This document shows positions 21,820 through 22,026 of a stretch of DNA of 22,026 bases, piece after piece. How positions within the stretch are numbered: position 1 is the first letter of the stretch; each line of letters begins with the position of its first letter. The stretch is from the NCBI GenBank assembly GCA_036406655.1, contig DASXAP010000072.1:1-22026 (forward strand). Direction: 5' to 3'. The translations under genes were made by a program, and so were the position numbers. The DNA comes from VAZQ01 sp036406655 (lineage in GTDB: Bacteria; Pseudomonadota; Alphaproteobacteria; Rhizobiales; Xanthobacteraceae). The notes under the pieces were generated by a model, which made no database searches, was not told the origin of the DNA, and was given only the letters and a program-made list of their open reading frames with translations.

Positions 21820-22026
21820 ATGTCCTTTTCCCAGCTCGGCTTGTCCGACAAGGTTCTCGCCGCGGTTCAAGCGGCCGGCTACACCATCCCCACCCCCATC
21901 CAGGAACAAGCGATACCGCACGTGCTCGCACGCCGCGACGTGCTCGGGATTGCCCAGACCGGCACCGGCAAGACCGCGGCGTTCACGCTGCCGATGCTCA
22001 CCAAGCTCGAGCATGGCCGCGCGCGC
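21820..22026 (+). CDS. DEAD-box RNA helicase, RhlE-like (3' end beyond window)
   Basis: The first 69 codons of an ATP-dependent RNA helicase, cut by the right edge. GAGG four bases before the ATG supports the start. The protein begins MSFSQLGLSDKVLAAVQAAG; the Q motif is YTIPTPIQEQAIP (residues 21-33) and the Walker A motif is AQTGTGKTAAF (about 45-55). This wording is closest to the RhlE-type helicases of alphaproteobacteria, which act in ribosome assembly, RNA decay and growth in the cold. The DEAD box itself and the C-terminal RecA domain are outside the window, so the subfamily is not certain and no symbol is given. The long leader and strong promoter would suit temperature-dependent control, which is inference. 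Confidence 0.93.
   Translation, partial: MSFSQLGLSDKVLAAVQAAGYTIPTPIQEQAIPHVLARRDVLGIAQTGTGKTAAFTLPMLTKLEHGRAR

Overview
The window looks like chromosomal DNA from a high-GC alphaproteobacterium of the Hyphomicrobiales/Rhizobiales, probably near Bradyrhizobiaceae or Xanthobacteraceae. Three things point there. The proteins match the families of that group (Yej peptide transporter, CycM-type cytochrome c, a DUF2865-like secreted protein, a retropepsin-like membrane protease). The order cytochrome c / kdsB / pheA is, from memory, common in that group. The base composition is so GC-rich that nearly every gene has a long open frame on its opposite strand. I see no rRNA, tRNA, CRISPR array, insertion sequence, phage gene or defence island; this is mostly core-genome housekeeping content.

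Layout, left to right. (1) Positions 1-5472, minus strand: a peptide ABC importer operon with two tandem substrate-binding proteins (yejA paralogues), then yejB and the 5' part of yejE, which runs off the left edge. The joints are tight: a 4-nt overlap between the two yejA genes and a GTG just after the yejB stop. (2) Positions 5685-8065: a minus-strand membrane-anchored cytochrome c, divergent from kdsB (CMP-KDO synthesis for lipopolysaccharide) and pheA (phenylalanine synthesis). (3) Positions 8139-13061, minus strand: a phosphomannomutase/phosphoglucomutase, a small membrane-anchored aspartic protease and the DExH helicase hrpB. (4) Positions 13148-18978, plus strand: a membrane acyltransferase, DNA polymerase I, and an ion-transporter-superfamily permease. 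(5) Positions 18947-22026: a Rid-family protein (minus) overlapping the permease tail, a secreted cysteine-containing DUF2865-like protein (plus), an FAD oxidoreductase of the L-2-hydroxyglutarate oxidase family (minus), and the start of a DEAD-box RNA helicase (plus, cut by the right edge).

Functional links are modest. The Yej operon is one unit of peptide uptake. KdsB, the hexose-phosphate mutase and perhaps the acyltransferase serve envelope polysaccharide. HrpB, PolA and the DEAD-box protein act on nucleic acids but are not an obvious operon.

I did not find a convincing new multi-gene system. The most unusual signals are: a PolA whose 3'-5' exonuclease motifs I and III have lost catalytic residues while the polymerase motifs are intact; a Rid protein without the catalytic arginine and with an arginine-rich tail read from DNA that overlaps the neighbouring gene and contains a 16-bp perfect palindrome; GC-rich in-frame inserts in polA and hrpB; a 27-codon mini-ORF ending in an ATGA overlap with yejB; and several dyads in promoter regions. 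No computation or database search was possible; all family calls are by reading.
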